Source: an uncultured Peptococcaceae bacterium
Lineage (GTDB): Bacteria; Bacillota; Peptococcia; Peptococcales; Peptococcaceae
Length of the DNA: 50,677 nt
Assembly: GCA_902492275.1 (NCBI GenBank)
Contig: CABUKW010000005.1
Span: forward strand, 1-50,677
Direction of reading: 5' to 3'
This document shows positions 44,630 through 50,677 of this stretch, in pieces. The notes under the pieces are model-generated. The model searched no databases and had not been told where the DNA came from. It saw only the letters and a list, made by a program, of their open reading frames with translations. Positions within the stretch are counted from its first letter, which is position 1. Each line of letters starts with the position of its first letter. The position numbers were made by a program, and so were the translations under genes.

Positions 44630-45001
44630 TTATTCTACCCCAGCTTCCCGCAATCTGTTTTTAATAATTTCTGCCAGCAACGGGTCTACGCCCAAATGCC
44701 GGGTAAGCTCAATTTGAATATGGCTGTAGCGCTGCCGCATTGCTTCCAAAATGCGGGGAATGCCATTGGAAAGATGGTTGCCTCTTGTAAGAAACATGGG
44801 TACAATCACAATACGCTCTACACCCTGCTCCGCCAACCGTCCAATTTCTTGCTCCAGCGTGGGCTCTGCCACTTCTACAAAAGAGCCGCTAATCTGCAAA
44901 TCGGGCAGCTGTTCCGCCAGCATTTTCCACATACTGCGCACCTCTGCATTGGCTTGCTCCCGAATACTGCCATGACCCAATAAAATAACCGCCTGTTTCA
45001 T
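44630..45001 (-). CDS. CbiX/SirB-type sirohydrochlorin chelatase, short form
   Basis: A 123-residue protein. AVILLGHGSIRE has the first catalytic His; VPMFLTRGNHL near residue 75 has the second. It is one half of the long CbiX and so the small, dimeric class. Chelatases of this kind insert Fe2+ (siroheme) or Co2+ (cobalamin). Siroheme is the cofactor of dissimilatory sulfite reductase, so a role in making it is attractive beside the dsr operon. Co2+ insertion for B12 is the alternative. GGAGG lies 7 nt before the ATG. Confidence 0.85.
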   Translation of the reverse strand: MKQAVILLGHGSIREQANAEVRSMWKMLAEQLPDLQISGSFVEVAEPTLEQEIGRLAEQGVERIVIVPMFLTRGNHLSNGIPRILEAMRQRYSHIQIELTRHLGVDPLLAEIIKNRLREAGVE

Positions 45002-45025
45002 TGTTTTCCTCCATTTGCGCCGCCT

Positions 45026-45247
45026 TTATACATCGATATAGTCCTTTTCTTCTGGAATAACATAGCCCAGTACAATATAGGCGGCAATGGCAGCTAACGT
45101 ACTGACCGGCGGGAATAAACATACCAGTACCCAAATCATCCGCACAAATATGACATCAATACCAAAAAAGTTGGCTAAGCCTGCGCACACGCCTAATAGT
45201 TTTTTGCCTCTTTGCGGCCGTCTCAACTTCTGGATTTTCTTTTTCAT
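45026..45247 (-). CDS. PspC-domain membrane protein
   Basis: A 73-residue protein. KKLLGVCAGLANFFGIDVIFVRMIWV then a second hydrophobic stretch is the classic PspC domain, a stress-response membrane module. The Lys/Arg-rich N-terminus points to the cytoplasm. It is followed by the CbiX-like gene after 24 bp. It may belong to an envelope stress circuit with the sigma/anti-sigma pair. Confidence 0.9.
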   Translation of the reverse strand: MKKKIQKLRRPQRGKKLLGVCAGLANFFGIDVIFVRMIWVLVCLFPPVSTLAAIAAYIVLGYVIPEEKDYIDV

Positions 45248-45314
45248 GATGGTTCACTCACTTTCTCGTCGATTTCAGTTTATTGGCAATTCTGAAAAAA
45301 TATTAGTGGTTCCC

Positions 45315-45343
45315 TTGTGAAATTGCCATCTATCCTGTAAAAT
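45315..45343 (+). promoter_or_regulatory. Promoter of the small membrane protein gene
   Basis: TTGTGA (45315-45320), 17 bp, TAAAAT (45338-45343), 40 bp before the ATG at 45384. It resembles a vegetative promoter. Confidence 0.5.
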
Positions 45344-45383
45344 AAACGGTAATATTATTTCTATCATGTTAGGAGTCTTGGCA

Positions 45384-45572
45384 ATGAGAATTTTTTTATT
45401 ACTGCTGGCCGTTCTGCTCAGCCTGGGCATTTTCATTTTGGCCATTTTATTTTTCGCGAACAAAATAAATAAAATCCGTTATACCGTTCTTTCCTCCGGT
45501 ATCTCTATTTTGGCCATCTTTGTCCTGTTCCATTTTCTTTATCTTTATTTGTCCAAGCGCCGCCAAAATTAA
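45384..45572 (+). CDS. Small two-helix membrane protein
   Basis: A 62-residue protein starting MRIFLLLLAVLLSLGIFILA, with two hydrophobic helices separated by NKINKIRYT and a basic C-terminus (KRRQN). AGGAG lies 8 nt before the ATG. Its stop overlaps the end of the convergent gene 45569-46210 by 4 bp. No family is recognised. Confidence 0.6.
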   Translation: MRIFLLLLAVLLSLGIFILAILFFANKINKIRYTVLSSGISILAIFVLFHFLYLYLSKRRQN

Positions 45573-46210
45573 TCAGCGTCGCCCGCAAGCCTTGGCTGCC
45601 GCATTTCAATCAGGCCCAAAGAAAACAACTGCAAACTGGAATACAGGTTGGTCCAAAAGAGCTTGCTGCGCTGCCAATGGCTGCGCAAAAACAAACGCTG
45701 ATCCTCATTGGCGCCGCCACCGGCACAAGCCTGTTCAATCTGATCCAGCTCTGCACTGTCGGCCAACACCTGATTTAAGAACTGATAGGTTTCCTCTATT
45801 TCTTCCGAACCCAACACCTGCTGCCATTCCAGCTCAATCAGCTTATAATTGAGCCAGTAAGCAGTAAAGCCTTTGCTGATACCCAGACTGTGCCGTTCCT
45901 GAAATACCATGGTTTGGCGGTTCCAGCCATCAATCAGCTTCAAATTATCCATGCTCCACTGCCGCGCCTGCGCCAGCTCCTGAGCTGAAATATCGTTATC
46001 GCGAATACATTGGTTAAACAATTCTATGATTTGCATGGTGTCAATGGCTTGCGGTGTATTTGCGCAAAATCGCTCCATTTCTTCTGCCGCCAATCCGGTT
46101 GCCACTGCAGTGGTCAGCCAGAAAAAGCCCTCCGATTGGAATAAAGATTCTACTGCATTTATATTTATGGTATCAAAAGACAGCATACCGCCGCCTGTCG
46201 CCTTACTCAT
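45569..46210 (-). CDS. Hypothetical helical protein
   Basis: A 213-residue, mostly helical, acidic and Trp-rich soluble protein. GGTGGAG lies 7 nt before the ATG. Segments such as WLTTAVATGLAAEEMERF and FTAYWLNYKLIELEWQQVL show no known motif. There is no signal peptide. The G+C and codon use match metG and dsr, so it looks native. The function is unknown. Confidence 0.75.
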   Translation of the reverse strand: MSKATGGGMLSFDTININAVESLFQSEGFFWLTTAVATGLAAEEMERFCANTPQAIDTMQIIELFNQCIRDNDISAQELAQARQWSMDNLKLIDGWNRQTMVFQERHSLGISKGFTAYWLNYKLIELEWQQVLGSEEIEETYQFLNQVLADSAELDQIEQACAGGGANEDQRLFLRSHWQRSKLFWTNLYSSLQLFSLGLIEMRQPRLAGDAD

Positions 46211-46343
46211 AATGACTCCACCTTTATTTTAAGCTATGTCTTATTATACCCTTTTCTGCGCTTGCGGGCAATGGAAATAACTTGCCCAAAATCGTTTGAT
46301 TGCTGATAAAAATATTTATACAAAATCCTTAAACAAAATTCAT

Positions 46344-46458
46344 TTTTTCTTTACGGAAATCTGCTATAATAAATCTGATTTTCAATAACGATGAAGAATG
46401 TGCCATTGTCGGCTGAAAAAGCCCCGAATGCTATGGCGGAAGAAAGAAGGAACTTTTT
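46344..46458 (+). promoter_or_regulatory. Promoter and folded leader of the HAD gene
   Basis: A TATAAT at 46365-46370 (with a weak TTTTTC about 16 bp upstream) should start a transcript near 46377 with an 80-nt leader. In it GCCAT (46402-46406) can pair with ATGGC (46433-46437), enclosing a GGCT-GAAAA-AGCC hairpin (46411-46423) and the single-stranded CCGAATGCT. The fold ends 21 nt before the ATG. I could not match it to a known riboswitch class. Confidence 0.4.
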
Positions 46459-47115
46459 ATGAAAGGATTTATTTTTGACTTGGACGGTACTCTGCTGGAT
46501 TCTATGCCCTCCTGGCAGAAACAAATTGACGATATGCTGATTGCCAGAGGTATCACGCCGCCGGAGGATTTACTGGACCGCACCAAAACACTGGGACTGG
46601 AAAACGCTACTGGTATGATTTTGCAAGAATTTCACCTGCCTGATGACCCTGCGGTTGTCTATCAGCAATTTCAAAATAACATGGAACAGCTCTATTGCAC
46701 CACCATCCCTTTAAAACCTGGCGTGCGCGCTTTATTAGAGTATCTGCAAAGGGCCGGCGCCTCTATGGCGGTCGCCACCGCCACCGCCCGTCCTCTGGTA
46801 GAGAAGGTATTGCAGCATCATCAACTGCAGGATTATTTTCAAAGCATCACCACGGTAGCAGAAGTGGGGATTGGCAAACACGACCCGCGTATTTATTTGG
46901 TTGCAGCCGATAAATTGGGCCTGCCTCCACAAGACTGCATCGTTTTTGAGGATTCCCTGAAAGGGATTCGCAGCGCGAACCAGGCAGGCTTCCAAACCGT
47001 AGCCATTTATGAAGAAACCAATCCAACCGAACAACAGGCTTTACAGCAGGAAGCCACCCGCTATATTCACGACTTCCGCAATTTTGCTGTTCTGCATGAC
47101 GACATTTACGAATAA
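46459..47115 (+). CDS. HAD-superfamily phosphatase
   Basis: A 218-residue hydrolase with a C1-type cap. Motif I FDLDGTLLDSM supplies the nucleophile Asp, motif II is ATATARP, and motif IV is CIVFEDSLKGIRSA. This matches the beta-phosphoglucomutase / phosphoglycolate phosphatase subgroup. It probably dephosphorylates a small sugar phosphate or phosphoglycolate. AAGGA lies 7 nt before the ATG. It stands alone between its own promoter and a terminator. Confidence 0.92.
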   Translation: MKGFIFDLDGTLLDSMPSWQKQIDDMLIARGITPPEDLLDRTKTLGLENATGMILQEFHLPDDPAVVYQQFQNNMEQLYCTTIPLKPGVRALLEYLQRAGASMAVATATARPLVEKVLQHHQLQDYFQSITTVAEVGIGKHDPRIYLVAADKLGLPPQDCIVFEDSLKGIRSANQAGFQTVAIYEETNPTEQQALQQEATRYIHDFRNFAVLHDDIYE

Positions 47116-47166
47116 AAGCGAGCCTGGCAGCGAACCGACTGCAGACTGCGCGATGCCGCGCATATA

Positions 47167-47210
47167 AAAAAGGAGTTGTACCCCGTCTATCATGGGTACA
47201 ACTCCTTTTT
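47167..47210. terminator. Bidirectional terminator after the HAD gene
   Basis: A perfect 17-bp stem (47167-47183 with 47194-47210) has five A at the left and five T at the right and a 10-nt loop. It serves the HAD gene on the plus strand and the small gene at 47273 on the minus strand. Confidence 0.93.
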
Positions 47211-47272
47211 GTCATGCTGTCAACTTGTCACCGGCGCTCACGTTTTGATTTCTGCGTCAGATCGTTATCTGC

Positions 47273-47572
47273 TTAACAAATGCTTTCCTCCAACAGTTGC
47301 TTTTTATCTTTCTGCCACAAGTCGGGCAATAAACCCAGCGCATAATCACACAGAAACAAATCCCGAAAGCAAACGGACAACCAGCTTTTATCAATGCTGT
47401 AGGTTTCTCTGCCTTCCTCCGTTTCATACCGCAGGCTGCACAGCGCAGGATTGTGCTTGCCAAACCGCCGCAGCGCCAGCTTGATCGCTGTGTTGTAGGT
47501 GGCAATATAAGCAACATGATCGCCCTCGGTAAAGGTTATGATGGTTTCTTTTTCATTGTCGGTCAGATACAA
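47273..47572 (-). CDS. Small hypothetical protein
   Basis: A 99-residue protein from a TTG start (47570-47572) with AAGGAG 10 nt upstream. It begins with beta-rich text (ETIITFTEGDHVAYIATYN) and then FGKHNPALCSL. This order loosely recalls small phage-associated hypothetical proteins of Firmicutes in which a short beta element precedes a Pro-containing helix. That likeness is weak. It lies downstream of the amidase gene on the same strand. Confidence 0.55.
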   Translation of the reverse strand: MYLTDNEKETIITFTEGDHVAYIATYNTAIKLALRRFGKHNPALCSLRYETEEGRETYSIDKSWLSVCFRDLFLCDYALGLLPDLWQKDKKQLLEESIC

Positions 47573-47632
47573 TTAGCCTCTTCTCCTTTATCGTTAGTTT
47601 CCGTCCTTCGCCCGTCTTATACGCAATCCATT

Positions 47633-48574
47633 TCATAGCCGTTCCTCCAGCTTCGCATATTGCTCTAACCGGCCCGTTTCTTCTTCATAGCCGTATTCAT
47701 CAAAGCTATAGCCGCTTAAATCAGCCTGCGGCGCTTCCTGAATAGAGATACCTGCCAGTAACCGCTCCGCCTCGGTAGGAAAATCGCTGAGTTTCAGCAG
47801 TCCGCTCTGAAAATCGCTGGGCGCAAAATAGTCCGTTGGATACACAATCGGCGTTTTGGTTTCCTCCTGATAAGATACGCCCCGGCCAAACAACTGCGAA
47901 AAAATCCGCAGATTGACATAATTGCTGCCCTCCTGCAAAATGGCCGGACATACAAACTCTTTGGCCGTTTCCAAATCTTCATTGACAATCCGCATCCGCA
48001 GCGGATACACCTTATTACTGCGGTAGGCAATGCCGAAATACTCCAAAATCCCATGAGCATAAGCCTTGCTCAGCGCTGCCAGTTGAACCGGCTGGCTGTA
48101 CCAATCAGCCTGCGGCCCGTCTATAAAAAAGTTTTCCACCAGAATACAAGGCGCTTTCACCTGCTTCAGCCAGCCCAGATTGGCGTTGGTCTTTAGTCCC
48201 CTTGTTTTTACATTGAGATAGCGCTTCACCTGCTTGTCAACCAATTGGGCCATCCGCATGGACAATTTGCTGTTTTCCCAGGGCGCTGTCTGATAATAGA
48301 CCTCAAAGCCGCTGCCGCCGCCGGCATTGGTGTGAATTTCAATAGCTGCATCGGGCGCAAAGGCATTGCATTCGGCAATTTCCTCCTGAAGCCGATCCTC
48401 CTCGTCCCGCTCCCGCGACAGCTTCACCATCAGGCCATGCCGCTGTAATTCTTCTTTTAACAACAACGCAATACTCAAATTATAATCTGCTTCGCGGCGG
48501 CTTCCCCGCACTGCGCCGGCGTCCGGTCCACCGTGGCCTACGCCGATAAATACACGATATGATTGTTTGGGCAT
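47633..48574 (-). CDS. N-acetylmuramoyl-L-alanine amidase (Amidase_3) with a C-terminal extension
   Basis: A 313-residue protein from the ATG at 48574 (AAGGAGG 6 nt upstream). VFIGVGHGGPDAGAVRG supplies the first Zn His, EADYNLSIALLLKEEL the Glu, IEIHTNAGGGSGFEVYY the second His, and LVENFFIDGPQAD the C-terminal catalytic Glu region. It cleaves the amide between muramic acid and the stem peptide. After residue 185 a region with VCPAILQEGSNYVNLRIFSQLFG resembles the copper-amine-oxidase-N (stalk) domain. No signal peptide is visible, which fits release by a holin. A holin-like gene lies upstream. Confidence 0.9.
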   Translation of the reverse strand: MPKQSYRVFIGVGHGGPDAGAVRGSRREADYNLSIALLLKEELQRHGLMVKLSRERDEEDRLQEEIAECNAFAPDAAIEIHTNAGGGSGFEVYYQTAPWENSKLSMRMAQLVDKQVKRYLNVKTRGLKTNANLGWLKQVKAPCILVENFFIDGPQADWYSQPVQLAALSKAYAHGILEYFGIAYRSNKVYPLRMRIVNEDLETAKEFVCPAILQEGSNYVNLRIFSQLFGRGVSYQEETKTPIVYPTDYFAPSDFQSGLLKLSDFPTEAERLLAGISIQEAPQADLSGYSFDEYGYEEETGRLEQYAKLEERL

Positions 48575-48787
48575 AGGTGCCTCCTTCTTTTTAAAAAGAA
48601 TACAAAATTTTTTCATTTGCTTTATTTTTTGATTTTTGCTATTCATTATTTTTTTCTTTTTGCTACTCTTCGCCTATCCCTCCGTGGCTTCGGACATTTC
48701 TCTCGGTTGTCCGCTTTTGTCAAACTGCGTTTGCCACAGCTAGGACAACCATCGTCAATGTCCGCCCCAAGTCGGAATTTTGGCGAA

Positions 48788-48889
48788 GGTAGCAGGGAGT
48801 TTTAAACCCATAAGGCAGTAGCGAGTGCCTTAATTTTTCTGTATTCTGCGCGGCAGATACGTTGTAGGGTGCGATGCCCACATCGCACC
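48788..48889 (+). repeat. Repeat copy A with a CCCA-loop hairpin
   Basis: A 102-bp unit that shares the words AAACC.ATAAG, AGTGCCTTA and CGGCAGATACGTTGTAGGG with copy B 33 bp downstream. It ends in a 22-nt hairpin, GGTGCGATG-CCCA-CATCGCACC (48868-48889). Confidence 0.75.
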
Positions 48890-48920
48890 GCTGACCGTTA
48901 GGTCAGTAAATTTGAACAAC

Positions 48921-49021
48921 GGCAGCAGAGATTTCAAACCTATAAGACGGTAGCAAGTGCCTTATCCCTTCTGTCTTCTATCCGGCAGATACGTTGTAGG
49001 GACAGCTGCCCACAGCTGTCC
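48921..49021 (+). repeat. Repeat copy B with a CCCA-loop hairpin
   Basis: A 101-bp unit matching copy A in order, including an identical CGGCAGATACGTTGTAGG block. Its terminal hairpin is GGACAGCTG-CCCA-CAGCTGTCC (49000-49021): same length, same loop, different but fully paired stem. Confidence 0.75.
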
Positions 49022-49057
49022 TGTCGGATGCTTTGCCTGTTTTAACGGACGGGCCGG

Positions 49058-49086
49058 GAGACGGTACTGGAAATGCATACCGTCTC
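49058..49086. repeat. Inverted repeat before the holin stop
   Basis: GAGACGGTA (49058-49066) and TACCGTCTC (49078-49086) form a perfect 9-bp stem with an 11-nt loop, 50 bp past the holin stop on the minus strand. No T tract follows, so it is at best a weak terminator. Confidence 0.45.
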
Positions 49087-49135
49087 ACAAATTCCTGCTC
49101 ATCCTTTATCTGCCTGCTGGCGCTTGTCCCAGCGA

Positions 49136-49327
49136 CTAGTTCCAGCTGTTGTTTTTCCACCAGGTCCACATTGCTGCGGCGGTTGTAAATAAGGCGGTGA
49201 ACAGTTCTCCGAAGGCCTCCTCAGAAATAGGCAATACGCTGTAGCCAAATACCATCAGCAACTGATTGAGCAAGGCGATAAACAACACCGCTGTCCGCAC
49301 CAACATGGCAATCTGTTCTTTTTGCAT
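49136..49327 (-). CDS. Holin-like protein (SPP1 type)
   Basis: A 63-residue protein from the ATG at 49327 (AAAGG 9 nt upstream). Two hydrophobic segments (MLVRTAVLFIALLNQLLMVFG and FGELFTALFTTAAAMWTWW) and a short charged end with WKNNS match the SPP1 holin family. It would open the inner membrane so that the amidase reaches the wall. It is upstream of the amidase gene on the same strand, though 560 bp of repeats separate them. Confidence 0.75.
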   Translation of the reverse strand: MQKEQIAMLVRTAVLFIALLNQLLMVFGYSVLPISEEAFGELFTALFTTAAAMWTWWKNNSWN

Positions 49328-49371
49328 GGGCGTCATCCTTTCTGGTACCGATTGTTCCGACGTTGTTTCTC

Positions 49372-49602
49372 TTAAAACAATGTGGTTTGGGTAACTGTTC
49401 GGATATAAGCGCCTACTGCCACTGTCAGCGGCAATCCATTCTTCCCCAGCAGTACGCCGTTTTCGATGGCGGTGTTCATGGCGTTGAGTACCGTTTCCCC
49501 TTCCAGATTTTCAAGCGGATCCGGCACCGATACACTGGCGGTATTGTTTTCATCATCGGCATAGTTCATATACAAGGTTTCACTCATTAACTGTTCTGGC
49601 AT
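49372..49602 (-). CDS. DUF2922-type small protein
   Basis: A 76-residue protein. GGAGG lies 8 nt before the ATG. TLYMNYADDENNTASVSVPDP followed by a NAMNTAIENGVL helix is the DUF2922 layout. This family is usually coded next to DUF1659 and a small membrane protein in Firmicutes; its function is unknown. Here it follows the DUF1659-like gene and precedes the holin gene. Confidence 0.75.
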   Translation of the reverse strand: MPEQLMSETLYMNYADDENNTASVSVPDPLENLEGETVLNAMNTAIENGVLLGKNGLPLTVAVGAYIRTVTQTTLF

Positions 49603-49664
49603 CGTTCATTCCTCCAATTCGTTTTTACAAAAACTGCGATACATGCTAACAGGATATCCCGTTA

Positions 49665-49856
49665 CTAACTGATTACTTTGGTATCCACCACCCGCAATTC
49701 CTCAATGGTATGCTTCTGCAATCCGCCGATGGCGTTCAAGGCCGCTGCTGTATTGGCGTCGGTAGCTGTCGCATCCATATTTCCCACGGTAATGGTTTTC
49801 TTTTTTTCCTCGGCAGTGGCACAAATCAACTGCCCCTTTCTGGATATGGTTGTCAT
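49665..49856 (-). CDS. DUF1659-type small protein
   Basis: A 63-residue protein from the ATG at 49856 (GGGAGAG 7 nt upstream). The order QLICATAEEKKKTITVGNM then NTAAALNAIGGL is that of DUF1659 proteins, which occur with DUF2922 partners. It heads the four-gene set DUF1659, DUF2922, holin, amidase. The function is unknown. Confidence 0.7.
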   Translation of the reverse strand: MTTISRKGQLICATAEEKKKTITVGNMDATATDANTAAALNAIGGLQKHTIEELRVVDTKVIS

Positions 49857-49949
49857 AAACATCTCTCCCTTTTTCATTTCTGATCATTGTTTTTCATTCG
49901 GTTATTGCAATACCGTTTTACTGTTCAGGCAGGCCCTTACCTTGCCTTT

Positions 49950-49980
49950 ATTATACAATGACTCTGCAGCGGCACGCCAA
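49950..49980 (-). promoter_or_regulatory. Promoter of the DUF1659-DUF2922-holin-amidase set
   Basis: Minus-strand TATAAT at 49950-49955 with TTGGCG at 49975-49980 (19-bp spacer, longer than usual). It abuts the repeat array at 49983-50064, so array-bound protein would sit at the -35. Confidence 0.5.
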
Positions 49981-49982
49981 CC

Positions 49983-50064
49983 GGTTAAAACGACAGAACT
50001 GGTTAAAACAACGTCGTTTTAACCGGTTTTTTGTTGTTTTAACTGGTTCTGTGTCGTTTTAACA
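49983..50064. repeat. Five-copy GTYGTTTTAAC array (operator-like)
   Basis: The 11-mer GTYGTTTTAAC occurs five times: on the minus strand at 49984-49994 and 50002-50012, and on the plus strand at 50013-50023, 50033-50043 and 50053-50063. Copies in the same orientation are spaced 18-20 bp apart, about two helix turns. The second and third abut head to head as a near-perfect palindrome. The flanking AACCGGTT occurs twice. The array lies directly upstream of a -35 candidate. Confidence 0.8.
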
Positions 50065-50194
50065 AGTTACAAAAAATTTTTTTCTGTCAACCAATAGGGA
50101 TACGGCAAATGGGGAAAAAGATTTTGTCCTTTATTTTACCCCCATTCAACTTTTGCGGCCCTTGTCTATACCTGACCATTGGCGCATCTGCACA

Positions 50195-50228
50195 AAAACA
50201 GCCCTGAGGAAGTCCTCAGGGCTGTTTT
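50195..50228 (-). terminator. Terminator of the copper-amine-oxidase-domain gene
   Basis: Arms 50195-50210 and 50213-50228 (AAAACAGCCCTGAGGA and its complement) give a nearly perfect stem with a tiny loop. On the minus strand the outer arm ends in TTTTTG. It lies 57 bp after the gene stop. Confidence 0.9.
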
Positions 50229-50284
50229 GTATCTTTTCAATGTTTACTTTTACCAGCTTCTGCACCAATGAACCAGCTTGTGGA

Positions 50285-50677
50285 TTATTTTTCAATGATA
50301 ATCTGCTGGGTATTGGCAATCCATTCTACGTTAGCGCCTAATTTTTCGGCCACGTAACGGATTGGCACGTAGGTGCGATCGTTGAGAATCACTGGCGCTG
50401 CGTCAAAGCCGGCAATGGTTTGACCGATGGTCATACGCAGCACGCTGCCGTCGATGGTTAAGGTGACGGTCTGGGTTGCTGCATTCCAGTCGGCTCTGCC
50501 ACCCAAGGCTTCGGTAATCACCCGAATTGGCACCATGGTGCGGTTGTCCACAATAACAGGCGCCACATCATTGGTAAAGGTGGTGTTATTGATTAACACG
50601 TTGCGGTTATTAATCTGCAGCACAATCCGTTTATCATAGGCAGCGGCTTTGGTGGTTACAGCTACCTTCACCTGCCC
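50285..50677 (-). CDS. Copper-amine-oxidase N-terminal (stalk) domain protein, C-terminal part
   Basis: The visible 130 residues run to a stop at 50285; the frame stays open to the window end, so the start and a likely signal peptide lie outside. VLINNTTFTNDVAPVIVDNR and TMVPIRVITEALGG, then a second unit with APVILNDRTYVPIRYVAEKLG, are two beta-beta-alpha repeats of the CuAO-N1 stalk domain common in secreted Firmicute proteins. The usual role is wall or surface binding. The upstream portion may carry another domain. Confidence 0.88.
   Translation of the reverse strand, partial: GQVKVAVTTKAAAYDKRIVLQINNRNVLINNTTFTNDVAPVIVDNRTMVPIRVITEALGGRADWNAATQTVTLTIDGSVLRMTIGQTIAGFDAAPVILNDRTYVPIRYVAEKLGANVEWIANTQQIIIEK

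Larger units (their letters stand above)
48575..49135. other. Gene-free region with repeats between amidase and holin genes
   Basis: The 561 bp contain no supported gene. They hold two diverged copies of a roughly 100-bp repeat (48788-48889, 48921-49021) and a hairpin at 49058-49086. The segment 48660-48780 has no recognisable feature. Confidence 0.6.
49857..50194. other. Intergenic control region upstream of the DUF1659 gene
   Basis: About 340 bp without a gene. It contains the promoter at 49950-49980 and the five-copy repeat array at 49983-50064. The part from 50070 to 50190 shows nothing recognisable. Confidence 0.6.

Noticed and set aside
44228..44983. 251-residue plus-strand frame over the RsbW- and CbiX-like genes
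   Set aside because: It is rich in Ser/Cys/Pro, spans two clear minus-strand genes and has no ribosome binding site.
46381..46458. Known riboswitch upstream of the HAD gene
   Set aside because: The leader folds plausibly, but its conserved-looking words do not match any class I could name, so it is left as an unassigned leader.
48563..48805. 80-residue plus-strand frame between amidase and repeats
   Set aside because: It starts inside the amidase ribosome binding region, has Phe-rich then Arg-rich text and no motif.
48788..49021. CRISPR array
   Set aside because: Only two diverged 100-bp copies exist, 33 bp apart, and each ends in a hairpin; there is no short regular repeat-spacer pattern and no cas gene.
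47633..49856. Prophage remnant
   Set aside because: No capsid, tail, terminase or integrase gene is present, and DUF1659/DUF2922 pairs are usual chromosomal neighbours; kept only as a finding.

Overview
The window looks like the chromosome of a diderm, anaerobic Firmicute; the class Negativicutes is my best guess, and the family cannot be resolved. Firmicute signs are a T-box riboswitch on metG, an AbrB-type regulator, a SigB/SigF-type sigma factor next to an RsbW-type kinase, strong Shine-Dalgarno sites and a DUF1659/DUF2922 gene pair. Outer-membrane signs are a complete ABC-type O-antigen export locus and a periplasmic triheme cytochrome with its maturation genes. No tRNA, rRNA, CRISPR array, transposase or integrase was seen.

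Layout. 1-4.8 kb: a respiratory or catabolic module on the minus strand (flavoprotein cut by the window edge, 2x[4Fe-4S] ferredoxin, LysR regulator, metal-site-deficient amidohydrolase-like protein, DASS carboxylate transporter) with a divergent TetR regulator. 4.9-8.6 kb: abrB, a methionine T-box, metG and tatD. 8.6-15.0 kb: an AT-rich island with two paralogous CxxC proteins flanking an orphan ABC ATPase, an MFS transporter, an alkaline-phosphatase-superfamily hydrolase and a divergent LysR. A second, decayed copy of the last 225 bp of tatD lies at the far end of this island, beside what looks like the original tatD terminator.

15.3-35.1 kb: a 20-kb minus-strand polysaccharide locus. manA, manC, gmd and rmd make GDP-D-rhamnose from fructose-6-phosphate (phosphomannomutase is not in the window). 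wzm/wzt form an O-antigen ABC exporter with a carbohydrate-binding tail, and a coiled-coil methyltransferase may cap the chain. Six GT4 glycosyltransferases, a GtrA/GtrB/GT-C trio, ugd and a broken galU remnant complete it. The closest well-known model is the D-rhamnan (A-band/common antigen) pathway.

35.4-45.2 kb: dissimilatory sulfur respiration. resB-ccsA (cytochrome c maturation), an RsbRD-N domain protein and dsrK-dsrJ-dsrO-dsrP-dsrM form one apparent operon ending in a clear terminator. Just upstream are a sigma factor, an anti-sigma kinase, a CbiX-type chelatase (siroheme is the DsrAB cofactor) and a PspC protein. DsrAB, Sat and AprAB are not seen. 45.3-50.7 kb: small membrane and hypothetical proteins, a HAD phosphatase with a folded leader, then an amidase/holin/DUF2922/DUF1659 module preceded by a five-copy operator-like repeat array, and a copper-amine-oxidase-fold protein cut by the window end.

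The items most worth a second look are the CxxC-ABC-CxxC cassette, the tatD-flanked island, the full DsrMKJOP set in a Firmicute next to a partner-switch sigma pair, the GTYGTTTTAAC array at 49983-50064, and two repeats whose hairpin stems differ but remain perfectly paired around a fixed CCCA loop.
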